Shown: piece by piece, positions 56,401 to 64,000 of the stretch | Layout of the letters: every line of letters begins with the position of its first letter | How positions within the stretch are numbered: position 1 is the stretch's first letter | Assembly (NCBI GenBank): GCA_017449525.1 | Contig: JAFTFL010000002.1 | Span: 1 to 64,000, forward strand | From: Bacteroidales bacterium | GTDB taxonomy: Bacteria; Bacteroidota; Bacteroidia; Bacteroidales; P3 | Length of the DNA stretch: 64,000 bases | Direction of reading: 5' to 3' | Notes under the pieces: model-generated | What the model was told of the DNA's origin: nothing | Seen by the model: the letters and a program-made list of their open reading frames with translations, nothing else | Database searches by the model: none | Made by a program: the position numbers and the translations under genes

Positions 56401-56634
56401 CATCTGGAAATCATCAAGAGCCCCTTGCCCGCGCGTTTGGCAGTGGACGTCTATGGGTTCAAGCCTCTAAAGATATCGCTTGGCAAGTGTCAGTACGCCG
56501 ACTTGTATCGCCCCGAGAAACGCAATGATGTAGAGGAGCAGGCTATGGCTATCAAGCAGATGATACGTCAATCGCTTGAAGCAAATGTGAAGGAGAGTAC
56601 GCGTACGTATGAGGGTTTGGGGGACGAAAAGTAG
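53443..56634 (+). CDS. AsmA family protein
   Basis: The 1063-residue protein has one N-terminal membrane segment (about 5-30), an AsmA-type start (TAVVNNLSSRFVTCDAHFEKVDLTLVKTFPDVGLEVHDVVL), and a C-terminal AsmA-like repeat (YFTSNYTNVDDLLDVF ... FEGNANFHLAAETYLD). AsmA-like proteins are thought to bridge the periplasm and move lipids between membranes. An acidic Ser/Glu run (about 143-154) is odd but not disqualifying. It overlaps the lipoprotein gene and is followed by a small membrane protein. Confidence 0.85.
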   Translation: MKKGWKIALISLGSLLGVVVLVVAVAVWLILTPSKLTAVVNNLSSRFVTCDAHFEKVDLTLVKTFPDVGLEVHDVVLVNPMDGAQTDTVAHLKSLVLGLNLRSLLRDGDIVVHQVKLDGVDANLYTDSAGRSNYDVIALSSEEEEEESSSSLPELIDIEKASIADLNASYVDCKNGIEARVDDLSLTVKGRLSDTVSLKTQLHMDEVELRMKDSIGSETIYSLIDALSLQLTAEGTKTTADGKLSLMVDNADVALGGAHYVNQKLRAHRGALLDLTVPCSVSLDSMSVRLHDALLSLAEYDLKLNGRVAKCERADVQDSAWLVQMDFGTNKWNVASLLGCLPDSMQLLPRGMSVDADLKLSGNIRGYVADSTMPLVDARLEISDGRFSDRTLLPYDVSRVSGDIGALVDLSSAGAQPSSVEIRSLCANVGSNRLQLSGSVADLLREYVVDVRLQGGLRLADVQPFLPDSLPLTLSGASNLDVKAKASKSQISTMNIAAMRVSGTINIKDFAVDYDSIQAQSPQLSIRLATPTSRIPNAKIGKEFAKANVQAEQLHALIPSSNIDATLEQVALAATVNDVLDSTLPLALQCEFSLGQADASMSDMKAGLSSPTGSVVMVAKSDGQVHYELNYNSSALEVQLNDSMSVRMAGLAIGGSADYDSTKANVLQQWSPSLDVDFKLGYITMSQLPYTLQIPNIKFNYKPERCEIASANLVFGNSDYYLSGAVTGLEKWISHDDMLKGDLYFTSNYTNVDDLLDVFSGLGSDADTLAEQQKEVKDKEASPFIVPKDVDFTLHTRIKEARAYGNDLQELAGDVTVRDGVAVLDQVGFTCKAARMQLTAIYRTPRMNHLFAGLDFHLLDISIKELIDMVPMVDTLVPMLKSFEGNANFHLAAETYLDASYKPKMSTLRGAASIDGKNLVVLDSETFDKIAKLMLFKKSTTNVIDSLDVQATVFRRDVKVMPFMLSMDKYQVVVGGRHTLDKNFDYHLEIIKSPLPARLAVDVYGFKPLKISLGKCQYADLYRPEKRNDVEEQAMAIKQMIRQSLEANVKESTRTYEGLGDEK

Positions 56635-56649
56635 ATTTGTGCTGGGCAG

Positions 56650-56877
56650 ATGGGCAAGATACTCGGTTTGACGATAGGCATCGTGGTGCTGTACTTGGTG
56701 TACCGCATCGTAGGGGCGTGGATACTGCCACGCGTAGCAGAGAGAAGGTTGGAGCGCTACAAAAAACAGTTTTTTGAGTTGCACCCACATGTAGATGCTG
56801 AACGTTACGAACAACAGCAGCACGACAAGGAGGCGCGTTCTATTATACTGGATAAGCGTAAGAGTTACCGTAAATGA
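56650..56877 (+). CDS. Small membrane protein of unknown function
   Basis: The 75-residue protein has one N-terminal membrane helix (GKILGLTIGIVVLYLVYRIV) and a basic, coiled tail ending KRKSYRK. It overlaps the DNA alkylation repair gene by 4 nt and follows the AsmA gene after 15 nt, so it belongs to this operon. Its family was not recognised. Confidence 0.6.
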   Translation: MGKILGLTIGIVVLYLVYRIVGAWILPRVAERRLERYKKQFFELHPHVDAERYEQQQHDKEARSIILDKRKSYRK

Positions 56878-57563
56878 GTGATTTGACTCCGCAACAAATC
56901 AGTTCTTTGCTCAGGGAGCAGGCCGATGCAGGCAACGCGTTGTTTGTGGCGAAGCTGGTACCTAACGTTGATTCCAGTACCATCATAGGGGTGCGCTCCC
57001 CTAATATGAAGCGGTTGGCAAGAATGGTGAAAGAGGGGGCAGAGAACTTTCTGAACCAGTTGCCCCATGAATTGTTTGATGAATATTTGCTGCATGCTAA
57101 CATCATCAACCTACAGAAAGACTATGAAGAGGCTTTGACGCAGACGCAGAAGTTGTTGCCATACATCGACAATTGGGCAGTGTGCGACACACTCAATCCT
57201 ACTGTACTGGCTACACGTCTTGAGGAACTGCATGGTTATACCTCTAAGTGGTTGGCCTCGCAACACGTATACACGATGCGCTTTGGCATCGGGATGCTGA
57301 TGCGGTATTACTTGGAGGAGAATTATATTGACCAAGTACTTGATGAGGTGGCCTGTGTGAAGCTGGATGACTATTATGTTCAGATGATGCAGGCTTGGTT
57401 CTTCGCAACGGCCTTGGCAAAGCAGTGGAAAGCCTCTTTGCGTGTACTGGATGGACGGCTTCCCCTATGGGTGCACCGCAAAACTATCCAGAAGGCATGT
57501 GAGAGTAACCGTATCACCCAAGAACAAAAACTCTACTTGAGGACACTGCGAGATGTACGATGA
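56874..57563 (+). CDS. DNA alkylation repair protein, AlkD family
   Basis: The 229-residue protein has the HEAT-like repeat pattern of AlkC/AlkD: VRSPNMKRLARMVKEG, LPHELFDEYLLHANIINLQKD, then YIDNWAVCDTLNP with the conserved Trp-Asp-type pair region, and KRITQ-like C-terminal helices. AlkD removes alkylated purines without base flipping. It ends the operon. Confidence 0.88.
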   Translation: MSDLTPQQISSLLREQADAGNALFVAKLVPNVDSSTIIGVRSPNMKRLARMVKEGAENFLNQLPHELFDEYLLHANIINLQKDYEEALTQTQKLLPYIDNWAVCDTLNPTVLATRLEELHGYTSKWLASQHVYTMRFGIGMLMRYYLEENYIDQVLDEVACVKLDDYYVQMMQAWFFATALAKQWKASLRVLDGRLPLWVHRKTIQKACESNRITQEQKLYLRTLRDVR

Positions 57564-57587
57564 ATAAGCGTATGCTGTAGAAAAATG

Positions 57588-57629
57588 AACGAGCGGTGCT
57601 TCTACTTCGAGCTAAAAGCACCGCTCGTT
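57588..57629. terminator. 14-bp stem hairpin between convergent genes
   Basis: AACGAGCGGTGCTT (57588-57601) pairs with 57616-57629, followed by TGTTATT. It serves the plus-strand repair gene and possibly the minus-strand MORN gene. Confidence 0.8.
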
Positions 57630-57683
57630 TGTTATTGGTTCAATGCGTTTTGCAACCTATAGCTGGTGGCCGTCGAGGTGAGA

Positions 57684-58697
57684 TTACTCCATTTCATCGC
57701 CTCGCAGAACAGACTGCACGAGCTTCTTCATCTCGGCATCGGGATAAACATTGAACGAAGCGTGCGGTTCAAGCAGTATGATTTCACGTCCATCTTCGTC
57801 GTGGCTAAAGCCTCGTATACAATTGGTATTGGCCAAAATCCGATTGCGTTTGTCGATGGTGCTGAAGTCGGCATCGCCAATACGACTTGTCATGGTCTCA
57901 ATAGATTCTGCTATCTGAACCGTGCTGCCGTCCATGCGAACCAGAATGCACTTCTGACGACTGGGGTAGACATACGCAATGTTGGCGACGGAAATGTATT
58001 CGGGTTTGGCGTGCGTGATGAGCACTTTGCGTTCCGACATGGCACCAGCGTTCCAGGTCTCGTCCACGATGAGCGTCTTGTTGTCGAAGTACTGGTAGCT
58101 GCCGTTCTTTAGACCGTTTTTATAGCTGCCCTTCCGAATCAGCCTTCCTTCGTCATCGTATTCGGTTAGGATCCCTTCGAGTCCACCGTTTTTGAAGTGC
58201 CCTGTGATGTATCCTTTCTCACCGATGCGCTTCCACCATCGTCCTTCGCGGTGGTTGTTATTCCAGTGTGTAATCTCGGCAGTATCACCCTTTGAGGTGT
58301 AGATGATATGGGCTCCTTGTTTTATCCCCATCTTGTAACCAGCCGTCTTCACCAGGTGGCCAGACTCGTTGTAGTAGTTCCAGATACTATCACGATTTTT
58401 CTGGCTGTAGTAACCTCGTGCGAGTAGATGCCCCTGCTCGTCGAATGCTTCATGGCTACAATAACGACCTGGCTTGGTAAACACATTTCGGATTCGCAGC
58501 GTACCGTTGGGGTAGTAGTAGTTGAATGTGCCGACTTCCAATCCATCTTTGAAGTCTCCTTCGTAGATTTTTGCTCCGTTGCGGTCGGTGCGCAGCCAAT
58601 GTCCTTGCTTGCGACCCTGCTGGTCTATCTTGTTTTGTGCAAAAGTAGCTGTGCTAAGGCCTGCAAGTAGTACTAAGGCAAGAGTGCTTTTCTTCAT
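57684..58697 (-). CDS. Secreted MORN/YwqK-repeat protein
   Basis: A signal peptide (residues 1-20) precedes repeated YwqK-type units such as GRKQGHWLRTDRNGAKIYEGDFKDG, GTFNYYYPNGTLR and LIRKGSYKNGLKNG. Such beta-hairpin repeats are called antitoxin-like by automated pipelines, but no toxin gene is present. The C-terminal 100 residues are unlike the repeats. The role is unknown. Confidence 0.82.
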   Translation of the reverse strand: MKKSTLALVLLAGLSTATFAQNKIDQQGRKQGHWLRTDRNGAKIYEGDFKDGLEVGTFNYYYPNGTLRIRNVFTKPGRYCSHEAFDEQGHLLARGYYSQKNRDSIWNYYNESGHLVKTAGYKMGIKQGAHIIYTSKGDTAEITHWNNNHREGRWWKRIGEKGYITGHFKNGGLEGILTEYDDEGRLIRKGSYKNGLKNGSYQYFDNKTLIVDETWNAGAMSERKVLITHAKPEYISVANIAYVYPSRQKCILVRMDGSTVQIAESIETMTSRIGDADFSTIDKRNRILANTNCIRGFSHDEDGREIILLEPHASFNVYPDAEMKKLVQSVLRGDEME

Positions 58698-58742
58698 TTT
58701 GGGATGTGCTATGTATAATAAGGTGTATGTTGTGTCGATTGA

Positions 58743-59300
58743 TTACTCTTCCAGTTTTGCCGTTCGTATGCGTTTGATGTCGGAACCAGTGGTTCCAACG
58801 GCGTTTTCGTCGTTATCCGCAGAGGATGACTTGCGCGATTTGCGCGGCGAAGGCTCTGCGTCTCTTTTGCGGAGCAGAGAACGCCCATCATCGGAGGCGG
58901 TGGAAGCGTGGCGAACAGAAGAGCGGGGCGTATCTGTATACCAACCTTCCTCTTCGGATATATCCTTGCTATTGCGCACGTAAATGCGTTCTTTCACTGG
59001 ATTAAAAAGGATGGAATACTGGTTTTTGTTGCTTGGTTTAACAGTGAGGGTGGTGGCCACTTGAAAGGGGTCGTCCATCACTATGCGTACATGGTAAGCT
59101 TTTGACTCGAGGTTGTTCACCGTAATGCTCCCTTTAGAGGTAGAGTTTTGAAGCTTACCGTTGATGTAGAGAAAGAACTTGACTTCGGTCTGAGAAGTGA
59201 AGGTGAGGCTGTGAGATGCTGTTTGCGCCATGAGGGAAGAAGAGAACGCAATCAACAGGCCTATCAGCAGGACGTTTTTGATGGTGTGCTTGTGCTTCAT
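58743..59300 (-). CDS. Secreted protein of unknown function
   Basis: The start at ATG 59300 gives a signal peptide ending LMAQ. The next about 90 residues (FTSQTEVKFFLYINGKLQN; YHVRIVMDDPF) resemble the N-terminal part of DUF4476-type proteins. The C-terminal third is Ser/Arg/Lys-rich and probably disordered. It lies 45 nt before the MORN gene and may be cotranscribed. Confidence 0.7.
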   Translation of the reverse strand: MKHKHTIKNVLLIGLLIAFSSSLMAQTASHSLTFTSQTEVKFFLYINGKLQNSTSKGSITVNNLESKAYHVRIVMDDPFQVATTLTVKPSNKNQYSILFNPVKERIYVRNSKDISEEEGWYTDTPRSSVRHASTASDDGRSLLRKRDAEPSPRKSRKSSSADNDENAVGTTGSDIKRIRTAKLEE

Positions 59301-59453
59301 GGTACAACACTTTGAGTGGAGACGTGCAAGGATTGGTCTTGTCGTGGTCTCGTTCATGCGTTACGTAACGTGAGAAGTGCTGATTTGGTGTGTTAACTGC
59401 AATAAAAATAGGCCGAGTGCCGTTATGGGAGTCGTTTTTTCTACTGGTTCGGA

Positions 59454-61943
59454 ATGCGTCGTGGCGTAAAGGTTTGGACAGAGATACTGATGGCTATGTG
59501 GCTGTGCTGTGTGGCAACGTCCGCTGTCATGTCGCAAACCACCCTTAAGGGCACGGTGCGAGATGTGAACCAAATGCCTGTTCCCTATGTTAATGTGGTC
59601 CTGTTAGGACAGGAGAAGCCTGTAGGTGTTACGACGAATGAAAAGGGCGGTTTTGCCCTTGATGCCCCGAAGTCTAACCACTATACACTGCGCTTTTCTC
59701 ATACTGGTTTTCAGACGATAGATACGACGGTGGTGTTGCCCCAAGCAGTTCACATTGAGGTGGTGCTGCGTCCTGCTACGACTGTTCTAAGGGAGGCTAG
59801 CGTGCGGGAGCGTCGCCAACAGCAGGCAAGTTTTGCCCATCTTGACATGCACCTGCTGGAACATATAGCTGGCCCGTCGGGTAGTGTGGAGAGCTTGCTA
59901 AAGACGTTGCCTGATGTGAGTTCTAACAATGAGTTGTCGTCTCAGTACTCGGTACGCGGTGGTTCATTTGATGAAAATTTGGTCTACATCAACCATGTGG
60001 AAATAGTGCGTCCCATGCTGGTGCGCAGTGGGCAGCAAGAAGGGCTGAGCATAATCAACCCCGATTTAATTAGCCGTATACGCTTTTCTCCTGGGGGATT
60101 TGATGCTTCTTACGGCGACCGCATGTCGTCGGTGCTTGACCTTACGTATTTGCGTCCCGACGCATTCGGCGCAAAGGCCTCGGTGTCATTCCTCGGTGCC
60201 TCAGCCTCGGTGCATGGAACTACTGATAGTTCGGGTCGTATGTACTACGCCTTAGGCTTGCGTACACATTCTAATCGTTATCTTTTCTCAAAGCTTGCCA
60301 CGCAGGGTGAGTACCAAACCCGATATGCCGACCTACAGGCTTTGGCTGGCTATTCTTTCAATGACAACCTTGACCTCTCGGCGTTGGTCATGCTATCACG
60401 CAACCGTTATGGCCTTATTCCCGAATCGGCCACACAGACTTTCGGTACGTTCAGTGAGACGATGCAGTTCGATGTCTATTTTGATGGCCAAGAACAGGAT
60501 ATGTATCGCACTGCCCTCGGATCCATTTCGCTCCACTATCATCCGAATCACGACTTTGGGTTGAGGTGGACCACCTCGTTGCAACACAATGCGGAACAAG
60601 AAGTCTACGACATACAGAGCCAGTACTGGCTGTACCAGTTGTTGCAAGGTGGCGATAGTGTGCAACGGTTGGATAGGGGGGTGGGTACCTACTTGGAACA
60701 TGCCCGCAATTACTTGTCTACAACAGTACTCGCATCAGAGCTGACGGCTTCGCATTATGCACGTTTGGGCAGTTGGAACTGGGGCATTAAGTGGCAACTC
60801 GAGAATGTGGATGATAGGGTGCGGGAGTGGAAATGGGTGGATTCCGCTGACTACGCCATGCCGCGCACCTATGACGATCCGGGTAATCCCTTTTCGATGC
60901 CTGTTGCGCCTCAACTCCAGAATGTCTGCTACGCTCATAATGCGCTCCTTACGCACCGCTTTTCGGTGTTTGCTCAACGGCAGGTGAACCTGCTTTCTGA
61001 CAACGGCAATGAGTGGAATTTGCAAGTGGGTGCGCGTGCTCAGTACTACATCAGCATGGCCGATACAGATGTGGATATGCGTGCAGCGAGAACGTTCGGT
61101 GGAAACGGATTGTTGGTTAGTCCCCGTCTTAGCGTGGGGTTCCATCCAGGCACCATGCCGAACGCCAGTTTTAAATTTGCCGTGGGGATGTACTCACAGC
61201 CACCTTTCTATAGGGAGTATCGGCGCGATGATGGGTCGCTCAATCTTGGCTTGCATCCGCAGCATTCCTACCAAACATCGATTACGGCCGAATGGCGGCT
61301 GAAGTTGTGGAGTAGACCATTTGTTTGGACTACTGATGTGTATTACAAGTACATCACAAATCTTGTGCCCTATAGAGTGGACAACCTGCGGGTGCGTTAC
61401 GATGCAAATAATGATGCGGTGGCATACGCCACTGGTGTCAGCACCCGTCTCTATGGCGAGTTCATCCCAGGCGTAGAATCATGGGCAAGTCTGTCGCTAT
61501 TGAAGACTCAAGAGGACTTGTTGGGCGATACGTTGGGTTGGCTGGATCGGCCTACCGACCAGCGCATCAGCTTCAAGGTCTTTCTTCAGGACTATATGCC
61601 TACTTTGCCTTTTTGGCGTATGAGCTTGAGCTTGAGTGTGGCTTCTGGAGTGCCAACGGTTTCACCCATAAGGAGTCATGTGGAACATCCAGTGCGGCTG
61701 CCTGCCTATTTCAGAGTGGATTGGGGCAATGCCATCGTACTGACGAATATTGAGCGGTGCAGACAGTGGCGTTTCATGCGCTTGTTTGATGAAGTTACAC
61801 TCGGGCTGGATGTATTCAACTTATTCAACTACGAAAACAAGGCTTCCTTTCTCTGGATAGTGGATTACAGCAATAGTTATTACCCTGTCCCCAACAGATT
61901 GACATCGCGCCAGATTTGTCTAAAACTCACGGCAACGTTCTGA
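59454..61943 (+). CDS. TonB-dependent receptor with carboxypeptidase-regulatory domain
   Basis: After a signal peptide, a CarbopepD_reg_2-like domain (TTLKGTVRDVNQMPVPYVNVVLLG) leads to a plug domain (VESLLKTLPDVSSNN...YSVRGGSFDENLVYINHVEI...GGFDASYGDRMSSVLDLTY), then a beta-barrel to the C-terminal aromatic residue. It is an outer-membrane receptor; the substrate is unknown. No SusD gene is adjacent, so it is not a standard glycan-utilisation pair. The 829-residue length is modest for the family. Confidence 0.92.
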   Translation: MRRGVKVWTEILMAMWLCCVATSAVMSQTTLKGTVRDVNQMPVPYVNVVLLGQEKPVGVTTNEKGGFALDAPKSNHYTLRFSHTGFQTIDTTVVLPQAVHIEVVLRPATTVLREASVRERRQQQASFAHLDMHLLEHIAGPSGSVESLLKTLPDVSSNNELSSQYSVRGGSFDENLVYINHVEIVRPMLVRSGQQEGLSIINPDLISRIRFSPGGFDASYGDRMSSVLDLTYLRPDAFGAKASVSFLGASASVHGTTDSSGRMYYALGLRTHSNRYLFSKLATQGEYQTRYADLQALAGYSFNDNLDLSALVMLSRNRYGLIPESATQTFGTFSETMQFDVYFDGQEQDMYRTALGSISLHYHPNHDFGLRWTTSLQHNAEQEVYDIQSQYWLYQLLQGGDSVQRLDRGVGTYLEHARNYLSTTVLASELTASHYARLGSWNWGIKWQLENVDDRVREWKWVDSADYAMPRTYDDPGNPFSMPVAPQLQNVCYAHNALLTHRFSVFAQRQVNLLSDNGNEWNLQVGARAQYYISMADTDVDMRAARTFGGNGLLVSPRLSVGFHPGTMPNASFKFAVGMYSQPPFYREYRRDDGSLNLGLHPQHSYQTSITAEWRLKLWSRPFVWTTDVYYKYITNLVPYRVDNLRVRYDANNDAVAYATGVSTRLYGEFIPGVESWASLSLLKTQEDLLGDTLGWLDRPTDQRISFKVFLQDYMPTLPFWRMSLSLSVASGVPTVSPIRSHVEHPVRLPAYFRVDWGNAIVLTNIERCRQWRFMRLFDEVTLGLDVFNLFNYENKASFLWIVDYSNSYYPVPNRLTSRQICLKLTATF

Positions 61944-61985
61944 GCGTATACCAATATGGATGCAATAAGAATAAATGTATAGTTC

Positions 61986-63284
61986 ATGATAAGCAAGCAA
62001 AACCCTGTACAGGGTGGTATGGATATCGGCTCCATCGAACTCACTGGACTTGAACCCGAAGTGAGGAGCCTGCGAAACGGAAGGAATGTTTACCTCTTTG
62101 CAGACGCAAACACGGAACTGGTGCGGATGGACTTTGTGTTCGAGGCTGGTGCTGTGTATCAACCGCAACTGCTGGTTTCTTCCGTGGCCAATAGCCTTTT
62201 TACCGAGGGAACCCTTCATCACACCGCAGCGCAGATAGCCGATTTTATGGACGCCCGAGGGGTGGCCATCGAGCATAGCCGCGATTATATGACAGCATCG
62301 CTCACGGTATATGTCTTGCGCAAATATGCCGAAGAACTGCTGCCACTCCTCCATGAGATGATGACAGAGCCTCTTTGGAGTGAGGCTGAGTATGATGTGT
62401 ATGTGTCCAAATTGAAACAGCATATACTTACGGCCGAGGGCAAAACATCGCAGGTGGCGCGCAATCTGTTCTATGCGGGATTGTATGGGCAAAACCACCC
62501 CTATGGAACCTATGCTGGGGTGAAGGATGTGGAAGCATTGACGCTTTCTGTCGTGAGGTCGTTCTATCAGGATCGATACAACCTTGATGAAATGAAGATA
62601 ATCCTTTCGGGTGCAGTCGATGAGCAGTTGTTGTCGGCGGTGGGTGCCGAATGGGGCACGGTGCAAGGTTGTGGATGTGTGCACCGTATGTTCTGCGCAG
62701 CCCCCTCATCAGATGCTGTATCCGTAGGTCATTTACAGAAGGGCATTGAGGGTGCAGTGCAGAACACAGTGCGTGTGGGGCGTTTGCTTCCACTCCAGTG
62801 GCAGGACGAAGAGTTGTCCTCCTTTATGGTGCTCAATACTGTATTGGGTGGATATTTTGGTTCGCGACTGATGACTAATTTGAGAGAAGATAAAGGCTAC
62901 ACGTATGGCATCTATAGTAATGTGTACCTTGCTTACGGCTCGTTAGCGTTCTTTGCTGTAGCCGATGTAGCCTCCGAGCATTCCGCTGCTGCGCTGAAAG
63001 AGATACGCAGTGAGATGACTCGGCTTTGTGAAGAACCCATCGGTGCCGAGGAGTTGCAGTGTGTGGTGAACTATATGGTGGGTGATTTCCTGCGCTCCAT
63101 CGACGGCGTGTTCGAACGCGCCGAGCGATTCAAGCAGATGTATGAAAGTGGAATTGATGAGCAGTTTACCCACAATCTGCTCAGTGCACTCAGCATGATA
63201 ACCCCCGACCAACTTCGTGCCACCGCGCAGCATTATCTCGACCCATCGCGCATGCTTGAAGTCGAGGTAGGCCAGGTCGGATAA
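61986..63284 (+). CDS. M16 family peptidase homologue lacking the zinc motif
   Basis: The 432-residue protein follows the M16 fold: VYLFADANTELVRMDFVFEAGA, the ARGVAIEHSRDYMTASLTVY block, HPYGTYAGVKDVEALT, and a C-terminal half with LREDKGYTYGIYSNVY. At the position of the HxxEH zinc site the sequence reads VSSVANSLFTEGT, so the zinc ligands are gone and a non-catalytic role is likely. It lies 42 nt after the TonB receptor gene. Confidence 0.87.
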   Translation: MISKQNPVQGGMDIGSIELTGLEPEVRSLRNGRNVYLFADANTELVRMDFVFEAGAVYQPQLLVSSVANSLFTEGTLHHTAAQIADFMDARGVAIEHSRDYMTASLTVYVLRKYAEELLPLLHEMMTEPLWSEAEYDVYVSKLKQHILTAEGKTSQVARNLFYAGLYGQNHPYGTYAGVKDVEALTLSVVRSFYQDRYNLDEMKIILSGAVDEQLLSAVGAEWGTVQGCGCVHRMFCAAPSSDAVSVGHLQKGIEGAVQNTVRVGRLLPLQWQDEELSSFMVLNTVLGGYFGSRLMTNLREDKGYTYGIYSNVYLAYGSLAFFAVADVASEHSAAALKEIRSEMTRLCEEPIGAEELQCVVNYMVGDFLRSIDGVFERAERFKQMYESGIDEQFTHNLLSALSMITPDQLRATAQHYLDPSRMLEVEVGQVG

Positions 63285-63303
63285 CGGTACGCTGGATTCT
63301 GAT

Positions 63304-63349
63304 GTTAAAGAGCGAGCCTCACCGCATGCGGTGAGGCTCGCTCTTTAAC
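63304..63349. terminator. 46-bp perfect palindrome between convergent genes (bidirectional terminator)
   Basis: GTTAAAGAGCGAGCCTCACC and the rest of the 23-nt arm pair with the mirror arm without a mismatch. It sits between the M16 gene and the lipoprotein gene that ends at 63368. Confidence 0.85.
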
Positions 63350-63367
63350 TCTTTGTCGTTTGGAATC

Positions 63368-63883
63368 TTACTCTATTGTTGCGGTCTGTTCAATGAGCCG
63401 CTCAAGCACCACATTGAGTGGAATGCCGATGTTCTGCAGTGAAAATTGTGCTGCCTCAGCAAAAGGGTCGTTCGGAAAGAGCTGCAGAAACTCAGTGTAT
63501 GCGGCCGTGGCGCTATCGTTCATTTCGCATTCCTCGTAGGCGTTGGCGCGCATGAAATAACAAGTGGAGAGTTCGGGGAACTCGGGATAATTGCTGATAA
63601 TCTGGTTCAGGAAATGCAGGCTCTGTTGTGGATTGGCTATGGAGTAGGCCAGGTCTGATGCCCGAAACAGATAGTGTGGCGACAGGCTGTCGTCGGGAAA
63701 GCGCGATGCGAAATTGGCATAGGCATCCATGAGTCGTTGTGCTTTCAGCGTATCGGCCTCCAGCGTGTCGTCTAAAAGTGCAGCCTCCTGTTCTTTAATC
63801 TGTGCAACGGCCTTGTCACGGCTGGGCGAGCAGGCCGCCACGACAGTAAGGATGAGAAGTGGTAGCAGCAGTCGAGTCTTCAT
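63368..63883 (-). CDS. TPR-like lipoprotein
   Basis: The 171-residue protein has a signal with lipobox ending VAAC, then helical repeats with SLSPHYLFRASDLAYSIANPQQSLHFLNQII and a further pair, as in TPR repeats. Its small size resembles half-length BamD/YfiO-like proteins, but this is only a suggestion. The start codon overlaps the stop of the gene upstream by 4 nt (ATGA). Confidence 0.7.
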   Translation of the reverse strand: MKTRLLLPLLILTVVAACSPSRDKAVAQIKEQEAALLDDTLEADTLKAQRLMDAYANFASRFPDDSLSPHYLFRASDLAYSIANPQQSLHFLNQIISNYPEFPELSTCYFMRANAYEECEMNDSATAAYTEFLQLFPNDPFAEAAQFSLQNIGIPLNVVLERLIEQTATIE

Positions 63884-64000
63884 TTCTTCCTTGCTCCTTT
63901 CATTTTGTACTTCACGTGAACTTTCCCTGTCATCACGTCGTTCAGCCTCCTCCGTATTAGGCCTTTGCGTATGGCGCTCAAGCGGTCCGTGAAGACTTTC
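63880..64000 (-). CDS. 3' end of a gene cut by the window edge, unknown
   Basis: Only about 40 C-terminal residues are in view (KVFTDRLSAIRKGLIRRR ... KMKGARKK). They are strongly basic. The TGA overlaps the ATG of the TPR-like lipoprotein gene, so the two are cotranscribed. I do not recognise the protein. Confidence 0.5.
   Translation of the reverse strand, partial: KVFTDRLSAIRKGLIRRRLNDVMTGKVHVKYKMKGARKK

Overview
The window is a stretch of a Bacteroidales-type chromosome (phylum Bacteroidota), about half G+C. The lineage call rests on four things. Promoters carry the TAnnTTTG -7 box, often with TTTG near -33. Recognisable Shine-Dalgarno sequences are scarce. Several families typical of the phylum are present: a GWxTD protein, a second GroES-like protein, a TonB receptor with a carboxypeptidase-regulatory domain, and DUF4369/thioredoxin lipoprotein-type proteins. 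The AtpB subunit has a long signal-bearing N-terminus. Genus cannot be fixed from the sequence alone. No rRNA or tRNA gene was recognised; one SRP RNA is present.

Layout. 1-860: a degenerate tandem array with a 179/180-bp unit, each unit carrying up to three inverted repeats. 899-2799: two decayed genes, a CXXX-repeat peptide (about 50 four-residue Cys slots, broken by several stops and a frameshift) followed by a fibronectin-like lipoprotein interrupted by a stop. 2800-3800: about 1 kb without a convincing gene. 3802-7618: sppA, then the agmatine-to-putrescine pair aguB-aguA. 7882-15066 (minus): membrane-anchored flavin reductase, OmpH/Skp-like protein, gltX, glycosyltransferase, lysophospholipid acyltransferase, GWxTD protein and lipocalin-like lipoprotein, mostly envelope functions. 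15634-18229: thioredoxin, DUF58 protein, class III aminotransferase. 18482-22559 (minus): priA, META-domain lipoprotein, nucleoid-associated protein. 23273-26306: GroES-like protein and alaS. 26476-29592 (minus): glycosyltransferase fusion, ZIP metal transporter, thiamine-binding-like protein, divergent from the SRP RNA gene. 30350-36369 (minus): histidine kinase, LolE/FtsX-type permease, membrane protein, tpiA, thioredoxin-like protein. 36984-50809: topA, dprA, atpD-atpC, membrane pyrophosphatase, small RHH-like protein, atpB, pgk, YgiQ radical SAM protein. 51358-57563: SUMF1-domain protein, hpt, lipoprotein, AsmA-like protein, small membrane protein, DNA alkylation repair protein. 57684-64000: MORN/YwqK protein, secreted hypothetical, TonB receptor, M16 peptidase homologue, TPR-like lipoprotein, and the 3' end of one more gene.

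The genes are mostly housekeeping: translation (gltX, alaS, SRP RNA), replication and DNA handling (priA, topA, dprA, alkD-like), energy (atpD, atpC, atpB, hppA, pgk, tpiA) and envelope assembly. Notable non-gene structure includes a dispersed intergenic palindrome family (core GYCGTACGRC) found only in upstream regions, two 22-bp minisatellites that each begin at the stop codon of a minus-strand gene, and long symmetric hairpins between convergent genes. The F-ATPase genes are incomplete here: atpE, F, H, A and G do not follow atpB, and hppA lies between atpC and atpB.
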